This document shows, in pieces, positions 1-10,863 of a stretch of 64,000 nt of DNA. Source of the stretch: Setoptus koraiensis. Lineage: Eukaryota; Arthropoda. Location: the NCBI GenBank assembly GCA_048013815.1, contig CM106585.1, positions 11,222,001-11,286,000 on the forward strand, given 5' to 3'. Numbering within the stretch: the first letter of the stretch is position 1; every line of letters begins with the position of its first letter. A program made the position numbers and the translations under genes. The notes below the pieces were generated by a model. It was not told the DNA's origin and did no database searches. It worked only from the letters and a program-made list of their open reading frames with translations.

Positions 1-740
1 AGCATGATATAATGAAATAAATAAATGATGCACGTACAAAAATGATGTAAAACTCTATCATAGCGAGGAAAACATTGAAGCGCCGCCCTGGCGGATTTTT
101 CTGAAATTAAGTGTAAGTAAAACGGTTTTTCACTAGAGAAACAGCATATTCGTTGGAGACGCGTGCTCAAACCCGTGAGGGCGGTTCCAACTAAAAGACC
201 AAGAAAGTGCCGGTGTTGTCGTTGGTTAGCAAACCTACCATGCATCATTAGAGGGCCTTCGATAGCTTCTTGATCCTTAATTAATGAGAGTTAGGCCTAC
301 TGGTATACAAATGACAGTTGGTCGAGGAGCGACAAATCCCGCCGACGGTTAATTTAGTGTCACCTGCCTCGCACCGATGTCCCATTGAACCAGATCTGGC
401 AACAGCGCAAAATTCAAATCGAATTTGATTTTTTTGAATTTTGCGCTATGTCCGAGAAGTGTCCGCGCGAGACCAAATTTATATGACAACAACAAGTTTG
501 TCTCACAATCGCTCTCATCAGCTTACGTTGTTACATAATTTTGTGCATATGTGAGACATAAATCAATTGTAATTAGAGAATAAGATGCCCGAATGGCTTC
601 CTTTCAACAAGGATAGACCTCACTGTCCAGCTTGCACTTGTCGCCCGTAGAGTCTTTTGGAAATCAATAGTGATTTATTCATGAAACAACTCGCAATTGA
701 TACTCTCAATAGACGATAGGGGGTGCTAGCAAGCTGCGCG
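1..740. other. Intergenic sequence left of the assembly gap
   Basis: I see no convincing coding sequence. The only clear structure is a perfect inverted repeat at 404-447, listed separately. The stretch runs into a block of N at 741, so a feature interrupted by the gap could be hidden. Confidence 0.5.
404..447. repeat. Perfect 15-bp inverted repeat (hairpin)
   Basis: AGCGCAAAATTCAAA at 404-418 is the exact reverse complement of 433-447, with a 14-nt A/T-rich spacer. It could be one end of a non-autonomous DNA element or a structured intergenic repeat. No terminal target duplication is evident. Confidence 0.7.
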
Positions 741-1240
741 NNNNNNNNNNNNNNNNNNNNNNNNNNNNNNNNNNNNNNNNNNNNNNNNNNNNNNNNNNNN
801 NNNNNNNNNNNNNNNNNNNNNNNNNNNNNNNNNNNNNNNNNNNNNNNNNNNNNNNNNNNNNNNNNNNNNNNNNNNNNNNNNNNNNNNNNNNNNNNNNNNN
901 NNNNNNNNNNNNNNNNNNNNNNNNNNNNNNNNNNNNNNNNNNNNNNNNNNNNNNNNNNNNNNNNNNNNNNNNNNNNNNNNNNNNNNNNNNNNNNNNNNNN
1001 NNNNNNNNNNNNNNNNNNNNNNNNNNNNNNNNNNNNNNNNNNNNNNNNNNNNNNNNNNNNNNNNNNNNNNNNNNNNNNNNNNNNNNNNNNNNNNNNNNNN
1101 NNNNNNNNNNNNNNNNNNNNNNNNNNNNNNNNNNNNNNNNNNNNNNNNNNNNNNNNNNNNNNNNNNNNNNNNNNNNNNNNNNNNNNNNNNNNNNNNNNNN
1201 NNNNNNNNNNNNNNNNNNNNNNNNNNNNNNNNNNNNNNNN
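741..1240. other. Assembly gap (500 N)
   Basis: Exactly 500 undetermined bases, a round number typical of a scaffold gap of unknown true size. The retroelement remnant lies just to its right, so the gap may be repeat-induced and may hold more of it. Confidence 0.98.
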
Positions 1241-1647
1241 CTCCGTCGTCGCTCCCGCGACGACTGCGTGCGACGGGAACCCTTCGGGTAGGTTTGATGA
1301 GCGCTTCGGGTATCGGGCTGCGCCCTCTACCCTCCGCTCACATGACTGCAAACCATAGACGAGAGTAAGAGACAAGAAGAAAAGTTGAAAGCCTCGGAAC
1401 ATGATTCAAGCGCTTCGACGACTTGTGTGGCGACATGTCTGAGCCTCTTGGCGCACGTATTTTCTCGTGCGCGCGAATATTTCGTCCCGGGCGGAATACC
1501 CGCGCGGTTTTTCCTGAATATCTCTGGAACCGGAAGTCGCACAGGCATGAAATGGACTACATTGTACTGAGAATGACTGTAGTCTGCTGCATACCAAGTT
1601 TCATGTCTCTAGCTCGAAGTTGAAGCTAAAACCGGAAGGAGTAATTT
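1241..1647. other. Unassigned sequence between gap and retroelement
   Basis: GC-richer than its surroundings, without a convincing coding frame. A short inverted repeat (ACCGGAAG 1631-1638 with its complement 1653-1660) sits at the left edge of the retroelement reading frame. It is probably repeat-derived, but I cannot name a family. Confidence 0.4.
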
Positions 1648-2130
1648 CTACACTTCCGGTCTAGAAGAATCGTCATCAGGGGCCTCTAGAGTACCCACAT
1701 GGTGAGTTTCGTGGTGATCTGATGGGTGCCCACTTCGCAAGAACACCCCAAGTATCTCTGAACAGTTGGGTAGAATGTTGAACTTAAGCATTTTCTTCAA
1801 GTTCGAGTCTTTGTCCTCAAATAATAGTTCGATTTGTTGTTTGATAAGTGTACCTTCGCCGCCGTTGAATGGTGTTGCTACAATAAGACAAGGTTCTCTG
1901 GGTTTGTTGGTGTTCTGTAGTATGTGGCCGAATTCGGGCAAGAGTGTGAGGTGTGCAGCGCAATCGTTTATAATACTCGCTTCACGGTTTCCTATGTTGC
2001 ACCTTGTAATAATAAACCTAGATCCATTTATACTTGCCACGTTGTAATTGGACGACCTGAGCTCCGGTCTTACTGAGGGCGTCCTTGGAAGTTTAAATGA
2101 CAGTTTCTGGCGTAATGTCTGCCACCGCAT
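1648..2130 (-). pseudogene. Start of the pro-pol-side frame of the LTR fossil
   Basis: A roughly 160-codon frame overlaps the end of gag in a different phase. That is where protease and polymerase are normally reached by ribosomal frameshifting. No recognisable polymerase domain is present. It is a remnant of the polyprotein and should not be counted as a host gene. Confidence 0.5.
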
Positions 2131-3266
2131 TTGAAGCAGCCTGAGAAACCTGTCTGACCATTGTTCGGTTGACCGCTGTTGATGATTTGTTGTCTCGGAT
2201 CGTTTCCTAAATCTTGCCTGTCGCCATTCGCGTAAGAGGGCTGTTCTTCTTGGATTAGTGGATTTCTATATTGGAACTGTTGTTGGTTAGTAGTTTGAGC
2301 TTGTTGTGAGCTGTACTGTCGGTTAGAATTGAAGGCAGGTCCTGGTGCATATTGTTGGTAGGCTCTGTTATAAATAGGCATACGTCGGTTATTAGGATAG
2401 CTGTTTTGAAAGCGTTGTTGTTGAAAATATGGTCGTGCTGTTGGCTGCTGGTGTTGTTCGAATTGGGGTTGTTGGCGTTGATAGCTTGGATTATAGAATT
2501 GGTTGCGTTGTTGTTGGTGGTGTAAAGCTGCTACTGGTTCCTCTTCAATTGGTTGTTGCTGAGTATTATCTTTAATTAGGCCTTCGATAAATGGTTTCAA
2601 TTTGTCGATGAGCATGTTAGCAATTTCGTCGTTGTTCTGAATAGCGTTTATTGAAGCGGTTCTAGGTGCCAAACTGAATACTTGGTCGTCGTAGTTCTGA
2701 ATTTTCTTGATGTAATCTTCTATCTTGGTTACTGTTTTAGTAGATGTGAACTTGTTGATGTCGGCTTGTATATCACGAGGAAGGCTTCTGTGTACTTCTT
2801 TTACCAGGTGGTCACTATGCGAATTCGGGTACGCTTTCTGGAAGTGATATACGAATTGTTCTACATAGTTTGCGACGCTCCTTGATGATGGGTCGAATTT
2901 CATTCCTCGTATTTTGTCCAGATGATAATTTGTTTGGTCGGATCCTCCAAATCTATCTATAAGCGCTGTTTTGACCTCTGTCCATGTTTTACCATCTATT
3001 TTCGGTAGTATTGATAATTTGAACCATGTTTTTGCGCTCCCATTGAGAAACTTCTGAAGTACCGTCAGTTTTTGTTTGTCATCCAATTGCGATGTGTTTT
3101 CTTCAAATTTTTCGATGAACGAGAATATACCTTCTTTGTCGTCGCCGCTATATGGTTGAATTGCAATTTGATGTATCAGAGAATGATTGCTGGCCAATGA
3201 GGCTGATGTGATTGCTTGAGTTAGTGTCTGGAGAAATTCTGGTGTTATCTTCTGTTCTTCTGCCAT
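2070..3266 (-). CDS. Gag-like protein of the LTR retroelement fossil
   Basis: The frame encodes 398 residues from the ATG at 3266. An in-frame TTG nine bases earlier is not used as the start. Residues about 30-210 resemble the retrotransposon Gag capsid region, including a WFKLS stretch, W-T-E-V-K and a helical LPRDIQADI segment. A long Gln/Asn/Tyr/Pro-rich linker follows. The C-terminus carries a CX2CX3HX4C zinc knuckle (C-F-K-C, then H and C), which normally binds nucleic acid in virus-like particles. The frame overlaps the next one by about 60 nt, as is common in LTR elements that use programmed frameshifting. Family assignment is by motif only. Confidence 0.8.
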   Translation of the reverse strand: MAEEQKITPEFLQTLTQAITSASLASNHSLIHQIAIQPYSGDDKEGIFSFIEKFEENTSQLDDKQKLTVLQKFLNGSAKTWFKLSILPKIDGKTWTEVKTALIDRFGGSDQTNYHLDKIRGMKFDPSSRSVANYVEQFVYHFQKAYPNSHSDHLVKEVHRSLPRDIQADINKFTSTKTVTKIEDYIKKIQNYDDQVFSLAPRTASINAIQNNDEIANMLIDKLKPFIEGLIKDNTQQQPIEEEPVAALHHQQQRNQFYNPSYQRQQPQFEQHQQPTARPYFQQQRFQNSYPNNRRMPIYNRAYQQYAPGPAFNSNRQYSSQQAQTTNQQQFQYRNPLIQEEQPSYANGDRQDLGNDPRQQIINSGQPNNGQTGFSGCFKCGGRHYARNCHLNFQGRPQ

Positions 3267-3279
3267 GATTAACAATTAT

Positions 3280-3431
3280 AAGTTGACTCGTAGATTTCTT
3301 ATTATAATTTGCTGAATAAGTTGACTCGTAGATTTATTGTTATAATTTGCTGAATAAGTTGACTCGTAGATTTATTGTTATAATTTGCTGAATAAGTTGA
3401 CTCGTAGATTTATTATTATAATTTTCTGAAT
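3280..3431 (-). repeat. 38-bp tandem repeat, about 4 copies, in the retroelement leader
   Basis: Units begin at 3280, 3318, 3356 and about 3394, each starting AAGTTGACTCGTAGATTT on the plus strand. They lie between the primer-binding site and the gag start, so they form part of the element's 5' leader. The copies are nearly identical, which suggests recent duplication. Confidence 0.85.
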
Positions 3432-3552
3432 ATTTGTTTAACTTCTTGACTTGTTGTGCTGCTATTATACTAACTATTATTATACTACTTAATACCGATA
3501 ATACTAACTATTATTATACTACTATTATTATACTAACTAACTAATTCTTCTC

Positions 3553-3570
3553 AACCACGCTCTGCTACCA
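3553..3570 (-). promoter_or_regulatory. Primer-binding site of the LTR element (initiator tRNA-Met type)
   Basis: On the minus strand the sequence reads TGGTAGCAGAG from 3570 leftwards. The first 11 bases match the complement of the 3' end of metazoan initiator tRNA-Met including CCA, and the match is partly maintained afterwards. It lies directly inside the presumed end of the LTR, as expected for the minus-strand DNA primer site. Confidence 0.7.
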
Positions 3571-3575
3571 TTTTA

Positions 3576-4050
3576 TGAGAACGAGGGACCAGACATGTGT
3601 ATACTTGTAATGCGAATACGCGAATGTGTTTATTTCAAATCTTGTGTACAAATATATATATGAGTGCGCATGCGGAGATGCGCATATGCAGTAGTTAGAA
3701 GTTTCTTTATTTAGCCGCTAGGGCACATGTGTTTTCCGTATTAGCCGCTAGAGGCGCTGTTGTTCCGGGTTCGGCCGCTAGGGGTGTGTGTTTCCTGATT
3801 CTGCCGCTAGGGGCGCTGATGTACCTGATTTGGTCGCTAGGGGCGTTGTTGTTCCGCACATGTGATGCGTTTACGACTAAGTCGAGTGCTTAAGAGCCGG
3901 GCTGTCTGTAGACGTTGTGACTGCCGTACATCGCAGTGCAAGCACACACGAGACTGCTCTGATCCTATGTGCACATGACAGCGGTTATGGTGCAAAATGG
4001 GAATACAGCGTGTTGCAGTACTCGGCAACGCACCACACGCGCACTCCGTG
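3576..4050 (-). repeat. LTR of the retroelement (outer boundary uncertain)
   Basis: The inner end lies near 3576, a few bases from the primer-binding site. Reading on the minus strand there is a TATA-like run at about 3650-3660, then AATAAA at 3629-3634. This is a plausible promoter and poly(A) arrangement. The U3-like part includes five 30-bp repeats. No second LTR is present for comparison, so the outer end is only estimated. Confidence 0.55.
3711..3860. repeat. 30-bp tandem repeat, 5 copies, within the LTR
   Basis: The core GCCGCTAGGGGCGCT recurs at about 3714, 3744, 3774, 3803 and 3833 with a 29-30 bp period and moderate divergence. Its position in the U3-like part of the LTR suggests an enhancer-type repeat, which is an inference. 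Confidence 0.8.
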
Positions 4051-4933
4051 AAGCGACCTATGAACAGATGATTCAGCGTTCAGTTCAATATTGGATCTAT
4101 CCATTGTTTCTTCTCTAGTTTTCTCTACAATCTGTGAGGATTACGGTAAAAATACACATTCATTTACACATTCATAACTCTCAAACTACTGTGTCGTGGC
4201 ACTCTTTTTTTTTGTATTATTTTTACACGAACGTCGTAAACACATTTTTCACGCAGGACAGAATTGCATTTAAAAATATACTTTGGAAGATCACAGATTC
4301 ACCGGATACACTGCACTAATCAATCAGATAAATGTCTCACTGATCAATGAGGACATTCTCCTTGTCTCGACGAAGCATCAACAAGACTAATTGCGCTTCA
4401 CTCACCACTACACAAATTAATCATTGTTATTGTGTGTATCGATCGGCCAACGTAGCATATTACACGCAATAAAAGCGCGTTTCGTCGTTTCGAGGGACCT
4501 CAATGCAACCAACATTAATCTACCACAATAATCTATTTAACATACGATTGCAACATATTGCAGGATACTTCATTGTTTGAATGCGCGAAAAAGTGAATCA
4601 TCGACCCACGTCTAGTTATGGTGTGATATATCAATGTTGAGCTTAAGCTGTATTTCTCTCGGTGTTGCATTTATTGTATCTAATAACGGCCAGGCTACAT
4701 GAAATCACACCTTCCTTGATCCATTTATTATGATCCTATGAGCAATAAAGAAGACAGACTAGCGCGTTAATAACCTAAAAGAATCAGTCACATTGGACCA
4801 AGGAATTTTAATTATATCACCCGGCATACAAATTTATAAAAAAAAAAATCTAAGAATAAGATATCATATTTAAGCATTGATTGATCAAAAATTTGTCTTC
4901 TACACTGCAATCAATAACAGCAACACTGTCTTC
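4051..4933. other. Upstream region of the ORP8-like gene
   Basis: A/T-rich sequence without a convincing frame. It probably holds the promoter and 5' UTR of the downstream gene. A T-rich tract lies near 4204-4220 and an A-run near 4839-4850. I cannot assign a transcription start. Confidence 0.4.
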
Positions 4934-7404
4934 ATGATGGCCGACCAATCCATACAATACAAAAATATGTCAAGGTTGAGCAATGGAACAAATGGTAGTT
5001 TTGTAATGGAAACTCCGTCTTTCAAAAGGCAACGGAAAGATTATCGCAAACAAAAGAAGAAAGTTGTCAGCGAAATATTCAGTACGATAGAAGATATTAA
5101 TGATATCAAGTCAGGTTGGCTCAAAGTCAGGGTATCATTGAAACGTTGGACTAAATTATGGTTTATATTGAAACCCGGCTTCTTGCTAGCCTTCAACAGT
5201 GAGGATTTGTCTAAAAAAAATCAGATCGGAATCGTATCTCTCAAGATATGTCAAATAATTGAGAGGCCTACAAAAAAGGAAGGTTTCTGTTTCAAATTAT
5301 TTAGTCCTATTGGTAAGAACATTTGGTTGAAAAACTCTGCATTAAATCTGGTGCTTTCTCAAGCTAGTCTTATACTCAGAGCTTCGGACACAGACAGTGG
5401 CTTGGACTGGATGAATGCAATCAGAAAGTCAAATATATCTGCTGATCTAAACTCTAGTCAGTTGTTTAGGTCAAATTATGAACCAAGTGAAACTTCAGGC
5501 TTAACCTCAAACAACAACAACAACATTATGGGTCTTGATGATGTCACTGGTTTGGACGACTCGAGCGATGATGAATATGAAAATACTGGTCAGGTGGAAT
5601 TCACAACGTCATCAGTAAACAGTGAAGATAGTAGGCTTCAGGGCTTCGAAAGGAATACAAATGGATTCTCGGCTAATAGTAGTGTTATTCCCTCTCGACA
5701 ACTAACTGAATTGCAAACTAATTACATCACTGACGGCCAGGAAGAATTAGGAACTGTGGGAAAACAGACAGAAGTTGTAGGTGAAAGTAACGCAAAGTTC
5801 CTATGGCACATCTTAAAGCAAGTGAGACCAGGTATGGACTTGAGCAAAGTCACTCTGCCGACATTCATACTAGAGCCTAGATCATTCCTTGAGAAGCTCG
5901 CTGACTATTATTATCACAACGACATACTATCTGAAGCTGTTGCAATTGATGACCCCTTGTATCGCTTGATCAATATAGTCAAATGGTACTTATCTGGTTT
6001 TTATAAAAAGCCCATGGGCCTCAAAAAACCCTACAATCCAATCTTAGGGGAGAAGTTCAGATGTTATTGGGAACAACCCAAGACCTCTTCGAAAACTTTC
6101 TACATAGCTGAACAGGGTAAGACATCCAAATGTATATCACATCTTTCAATTAACTAGGTTATAGACAGAGAAGAGTTAAAAATCTATTCTTTTTTTCCTT
6201 TACAGTATCGCATCATCCTCCGATATCTGCATTTCACGTTACAAATAGAAAGGATGGCTTTTGTTTAACTAGTGCCCTATTAGCAAAGTCAAAGTTCTTT
6301 GGTAACTCCGTTTCAGCTCTCTTAGATGGTAAAGCTAAACTATATTTGATGAAACGCGATGAGACGTATACACTGACAATGCCTCACGCGCATTGTGGTG
6401 GTATAATCTTAGGCTCCCTTTGTCTAGAGCTAGGTGGAAAAGTCGAGATTAGCTGCCCTGATACAGCATGCAGGTGCGAGCTCGAATTTAAGTTGGCTAA
6501 TATGTTGTCTAGCGCTGATTATTATAATAGTATCACCGGTAAAATATATCAAGGCAGTAAGACAACTCACACTTTGGACGGTCATTGGGACAAAAAAATC
6601 TACATTGTAAACAAAGCTACAGAGGAGCGCAGCATTCTTTGGGAGGTTACAGATAAGACCAGAAGTAGCAGACTCAGACGGTTTGTTGTTCCTACCCAGC
6701 AGCAAAACGATAGAGAATCTGTCAGACTTTGGAGTAAAGTGAGTGAGGCTGTAAAGGCTGGTGATCATGTTACTGCAACTAAAGAAAAGTCTCTGTTAGA
6801 AGATGCTCAAAGGAAAGTAGCGAAAGAGCATGCAGATAACAATACTTCTTGGGATCCCGATCTATTTAAATATGATACTTTTACCAACGAATGGAGTTAC
6901 AAATATTTGGACAATAGAAAATGGGATGAAGCGGTTGACATTCATCAATTTGAGAAAAACTTCATGGTCAAGACATTGTCTCAAAGTAGAAGCAACGTAT
7001 ATGATCCTACTTTTGACGTTCTAGTCAATCAAATTAACCGTTATAAAAGTAGGCTTTCGGATATTGCATCGAACAAACCGGACAACAATAATATTTGCAG
7101 TTTGATGGATAATCAAGAGACAAGTCCTAAAAGTGATAACAATGTAAATAGTCTGGCTGATTCACAATTATTATTCCATGGAAACAGGCCAAGCTCCAAA
7201 GATGAAAGCCTTAGAGATATAAAGCAGGAGGTGAAAAACCTCAAAGATCAGTTACAATCTCTGTTAGCTCATCAAGGTGTATTGAAGAAGGAGCAGTCTT
7301 CCCCCAAATCGATACTCAACACACGTTATTTACTTCTGATCACAGTTTTAGTCTTATCCATTGTCATTTACCAGATGTTTGGCCCATTTTATACACTAAG
7401 TTAG
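4934..7404 (+). CDS. OSBPL8: Oxysterol-binding protein-related protein, ORP5/ORP8 type
   Basis: Two exons, 4934-6116 and 6206-7404, with an 89-nt GT-AG intron, encode 793 residues. The intron splits the family fingerprint; when joined it reads EQVSHHPP at about residues 393-400. N-terminal order: a Lys/Arg-rich patch (about 31-43), then a PH domain (about 58-167) carrying the ORP5/8-like stretch IIERPTKKEGFCFKLF. The lipid-transfer domain starts near 283 and includes NPILGEKF. A hydrophobic C-terminal anchor (about 768-790) ends the protein. In this subfamily the tail anchors the protein in the ER while PH plus the basic patch contact plasma-membrane phosphoinositides, exchanging phosphatidylserine for PI4P. 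The start is the ATG at 4934, with a second ATG next to it at 4937. Extra 5' exons cannot be excluded. Confidence 0.93.
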
Positions 7405-8299
7405 GAATCTGAAAACTATATTATTCAATACAAAATTTATTTTTGCCATTAGAGAGTTAGTTGGCAGTGATACCCTCTACATAGGAGGTATTCTCAGTAT
7501 GATGTTACATTTATATTTAGAAATACATTGATGACAAGATTGATCCATTCCGAAGAGCTCAGAAATGGCCTCAGCACACAAGAGGAAGGCTGATGGACAT
7601 TAAAAGTGACACGATCAAAAGTTTAATGAACACACACACAAAAGAAAAAAAGATGGAGCCAGTATACAATTCGGAGAATTGTTAAATCTATACTATTCAG
7701 ACCCAGAAAAAAACCTGTACAACAAGAATAGCGTAAATGAGTAGTAGTAAATAGAGACTAAAAACAGTTAGCGAATACCTTATAAACAATCTGCAGTTTG
7801 TAATTTGATCGGTGATAATATAAAAAATAATAGTTATAGTTATAATAATAATAATAATAAAAATAATGATACATGTAGTGGTAATATCGTGCAAATACAT
7901 GAATGTGGTATCTATGGGGCCCGAGTTGTTGGGTGACTTTTTTGGGGCGAAAATAGAACAATGTGTAGTTGCGGTTCTCGCCGCAAGAGAGAGCCATCAA
8001 CATATGATTCGTTGGGGTCCGCAAGCATAGCGCAGTGAATGTGAGTTGTTCAAGTTACGTAAGCGTTCGCGAACGACTTTCGTAGCCTAGGCCCTCTATT
8101 TGCAAATTTAAATTTATCATAACAAAATATCAGTGCAATTTCACTCTAACTCAAGATATAAAGATATAGAATTAAATTATTAATTATTAAACAGCAATTG
8201 CTAAACTGATAATAAAACAACAACAACAATAACAATAATAATATAATAATACTAATAATAGTATATTAGGCATATCGTAATAATAATATCGCTACTATT
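7405..8299. other. 3' flank of the ORP8-like gene and intergenic sequence
   Basis: A/T-rich, with a TAA-type microsatellite around 7843-7866 and further ATA/ACA repeats at about 8217-8262. No coding frame is convincing. It probably includes the ORP8 3' UTR and the 5' UTR of the GoLoco gene. Confidence 0.45.
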
Positions 8300-8602
8300 A
8301 TGACAATAAGTGTCAGCAAAGAGTCAATGGCCATGGAGGAATCTAATGATAAACAACCTAACGATGGCCATAACAACAACACCACTAACAATAGCAACAA
8401 CGACAATAACAACAGCAATAGTATCGCTGGTTTATCTGCTGGAAATAGTACCAATAGTTCAGATCAGGGCAGGCCCCCGCCGTCCCAGCAAGAGGTACAC
8501 ATGAGAGAGAAATTGTTTGATTTTATCGCTTTATTACAGAGTAGAAGGATGGACGATCAACGGGCCACCCTAAAACCGAAGAACAACAACAATAACACCT
8601 GA
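8300..8602 (+). CDS. Small protein with a single GoLoco (GPR) motif
   Basis: A 100-residue frame from the ATG at 8300. Residues 1-65 are Asn/Ser-rich and look disordered. Residues about 70-91 match the GoLoco motif: hydrophobic KLFDFIALLQ, then R-R-M-D-D-Q-R. The D-Q-R triad is the part that inserts an arginine finger into the nucleotide pocket of GDP-bound G-alpha-i/o and blocks GDP release. An Asn-rich tail follows. Known relatives (Pins/LGN/AGS3, PCP2) carry two to four motifs, so this is either a minimal one-motif member or the terminal exon of a longer gene. No upstream TPR coding sequence is visible here. The motif call is firm; the gene boundaries are less so. Confidence 0.6.
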   Translation: MTISVSKESMAMEESNDKQPNDGHNNNTTNNSNNDNNNSNSIAGLSAGNSTNSSDQGRPPPSQQEVHMREKLFDFIALLQSRRMDDQRATLKPKNNNNNT

Positions 8603-9166
8603 AGATAATCTACTAGGTACTGTTCGACAAATACGATTTAATTCCTAGATATGTGAAACAATATACAACAGAATAACAACAACAAAATACTTATGCTTAA
8701 AACAATATATACAGTATATAAATATACATATATATATAAATATATATATATACATATAAAGGTTATATGTATGTACGCAAATGACAATATTTAGCAGGCC
8801 GTAACAAGCAAAAAAATATATTTAATTTCATCATCATAAACATCCATCTAGTTTTTATCTTGTCTGGGTCAAGTAAACTCAGATGGATGGATCAGTATTG
8901 GATGGGCTAGTGTGTAACCGGACTAAAGAATGTATCGCATCAAGCATATTGCACCCCTGTGTATACCATGAGGATTGGGCCGCTCGCTACAAAATAGCTA
9001 TTAATTGGCTAGTAAATTTGCAAATTTAAATTGGTAATATTCTCTCAGAACTACACCACCAACACCACCAATGTATTGACTGTATCTATATGTATCTATG
9101 TGATGTTCAACTTTAACCAGTGTGTGTAAGATATATAGCTGCTTTTCACTATGTGTATTGTTGCAG
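8603..9166. other. Intergenic or intronic A/T-rich sequence
   Basis: Contains an imperfect (TA)n region at about 8706-8775 and no convincing frame. If the Lys-rich segment at 9167 is a real exon, this stretch is part of its intron. Confidence 0.4.
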
Positions 9167-9246
9167 AGAAGAAGCCGAAAAAGAAGAACAAGAGGAGAAA
9201 AAATAAGAAAAAGGACAAACCAACATGTTGTCGCTTCACTAACTGA
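9167..9246 (+). CDS. Possible terminal exon: Lys-rich tail ending near Cys-Cys
   Basis: After a good acceptor (TTGTTGCAG, ending at 9166) one frame reads 25 residues and a stop. They are almost wholly Lys/Arg/Asn, followed by PTCCRFTN. A polybasic stretch next to a Cys pair is typical of C-terminal membrane-targeting tails (electrostatic plus palmitoylation). I cannot find the matching donor: the GoLoco frame ends in a stop before any usable GT. It may belong to an unseen gene or an alternative isoform, or be chance. Confidence 0.25.
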
Positions 9247-10835
9247 CTAATATAGACTGAAAATATAAACAATAATAATTATCACAAAAAATACTGTCAC
9301 TTTTGACTGTGGCAAGTCATCTATCAAAGTTGACCCCTTAAAGTGTCTGCTTGTTGTGTCGAGCTTTAAATCATAATTGATGTTAAGGGCCCACGAGTGC
9401 CCCAGGCGCGTACCTCTACGGTTCAACCTATTGTTAGTTGAAGACTCGTTTTGGCAAGACAGACGAACACAAGTATGCAAATTGTGGGGCCTCTGTTCTT
9501 TTCTTGCCATTGCCACTGTCTACATCATGAGTTAGGTGGCGGATATTTTTAGTTGCATTGGGCCACTATTAACGGGTTTCCCACTGTTCCTTGATCTCTT
9601 GTGGGCCCATGCTGCTCACGCATACAATAGATTTGGCTACAACAACTAATCTCTGCTAGATAAAACAATGCGCTTGACACAGCTTTGTTGCTGTTGGTGA
9701 ATTGTTATTGCTGTTTTGGTGGTTGTGGTTGTTGCGGATGAACACCAAGTGGTGTGCGCTAAGTGGTATACATATATATATATGATTTCAATCGGCGAGC
9801 CTGGTGGGATTATGACGATGAAACTTTTAGGAGCATGCAAAGCGGGCGGACGAGCGGGCGGGCTACTTAGCGCCATCAGGGGCACCATTGCAACTGGCAA
9901 CTAACTATCCGACAACATTATGTGCACAAGCTGTTAGCTGAACCACTTACGCCTCCATCTAAACAAAAGCGTCTGCACAAAAGGGTCTAGGGCAAAAGGA
10001 TTTGGGCTGCAAAAACTGGCTGCTCTCCGTTTGATGGAGGCGCTTAGAAGCGAGCGAAGGGGCCGTAATTGCGCTTGTGTTCCTTGTGGGGCCCTTCATG
10101 CTCCAATGGTTAGTGGTTGCAGTGGTAGCTGTTGGTGCAGTGTCAGGCAGCGTTAATTTTGCTTCTACACGGGCTTCTTTTTTACTACAAGCTACTATCA
10201 TGCAAGAGTTACAAGCTCGACGTTTTATTAATATGTTTTCACTGACGACGATGATGAGTTCTTTCACTTGTGAGCATCCTGTTTTGAGTTGTGCCCGGAC
10301 TTTGGGTGACACAACACAACGCACAACGGCAGCGGCTACACTGCAAAAGGCGAGCAGGGCAAAAGTAACGGTCATATTGGCCTCGTTAAGAGATATTGAT
10401 TGATCGATCGATCGTGTTGTTGCTGCTGCTGTTAGTTGCGAAATAATTGATACTGTTTGGCAGTGATTGTATCATTTATTTGATCGCTTTTAGTCGCTTG
10501 ACCAATCGTCGTTGTCGTCAAGTAGCAAAGGAGGCGTCGTTATCGCTTAGTTTGTCGCATCAAATTTTCTAATCGCGCTCTTCTGGCTACATTTGTCTGA
10601 TATGATATCGGTGATATCTGACTGATAGCCTAACTGCTGCCAGGCTAACTGGCAGTCTAAAGAAGCGAGCCTCACATTGCGAGCCACTAACGTCGATCCA
10701 ACGGTTGGTCATTAGTTATTGGTTGGCAGTTGGCGCTTGCTGATGGCCGTTGCGGGCCAATGGCCCTCATTATTGGTGCATCCACTGAGAGGTGGATGCA
10801 CCTTGACGATTATCGACGAGATAATTGCGCCGAGC

Positions 10836-10863
10836 CACACACACACACACACACACACACACA
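10836..10863. repeat. (CA)n microsatellite
   Basis: About 14 uninterrupted CA units. Confidence 0.95.

Larger units (their letters stand above)
1648..4050 (-). mobile_element. LTR retrotransposon remnant (Ty3/Gypsy-like), 5' part
   Basis: Reading on the minus strand, the order is an LTR (right boundary uncertain, roughly 4000-4050), a tRNA-type primer-binding site, a short leader with tandem repeats, a gag frame, and the beginning of an overlapping downstream frame. No reverse transcriptase, RNase H or integrase follows before the assembly gap and no second LTR is present, so it is incomplete here. The family call rests on the Gag capsid-like core, the zinc knuckle and the primer site. Because the gag frame is still open, I infer a fairly young fossil. 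The rest may lie in the gap or be lost. Confidence 0.75.
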
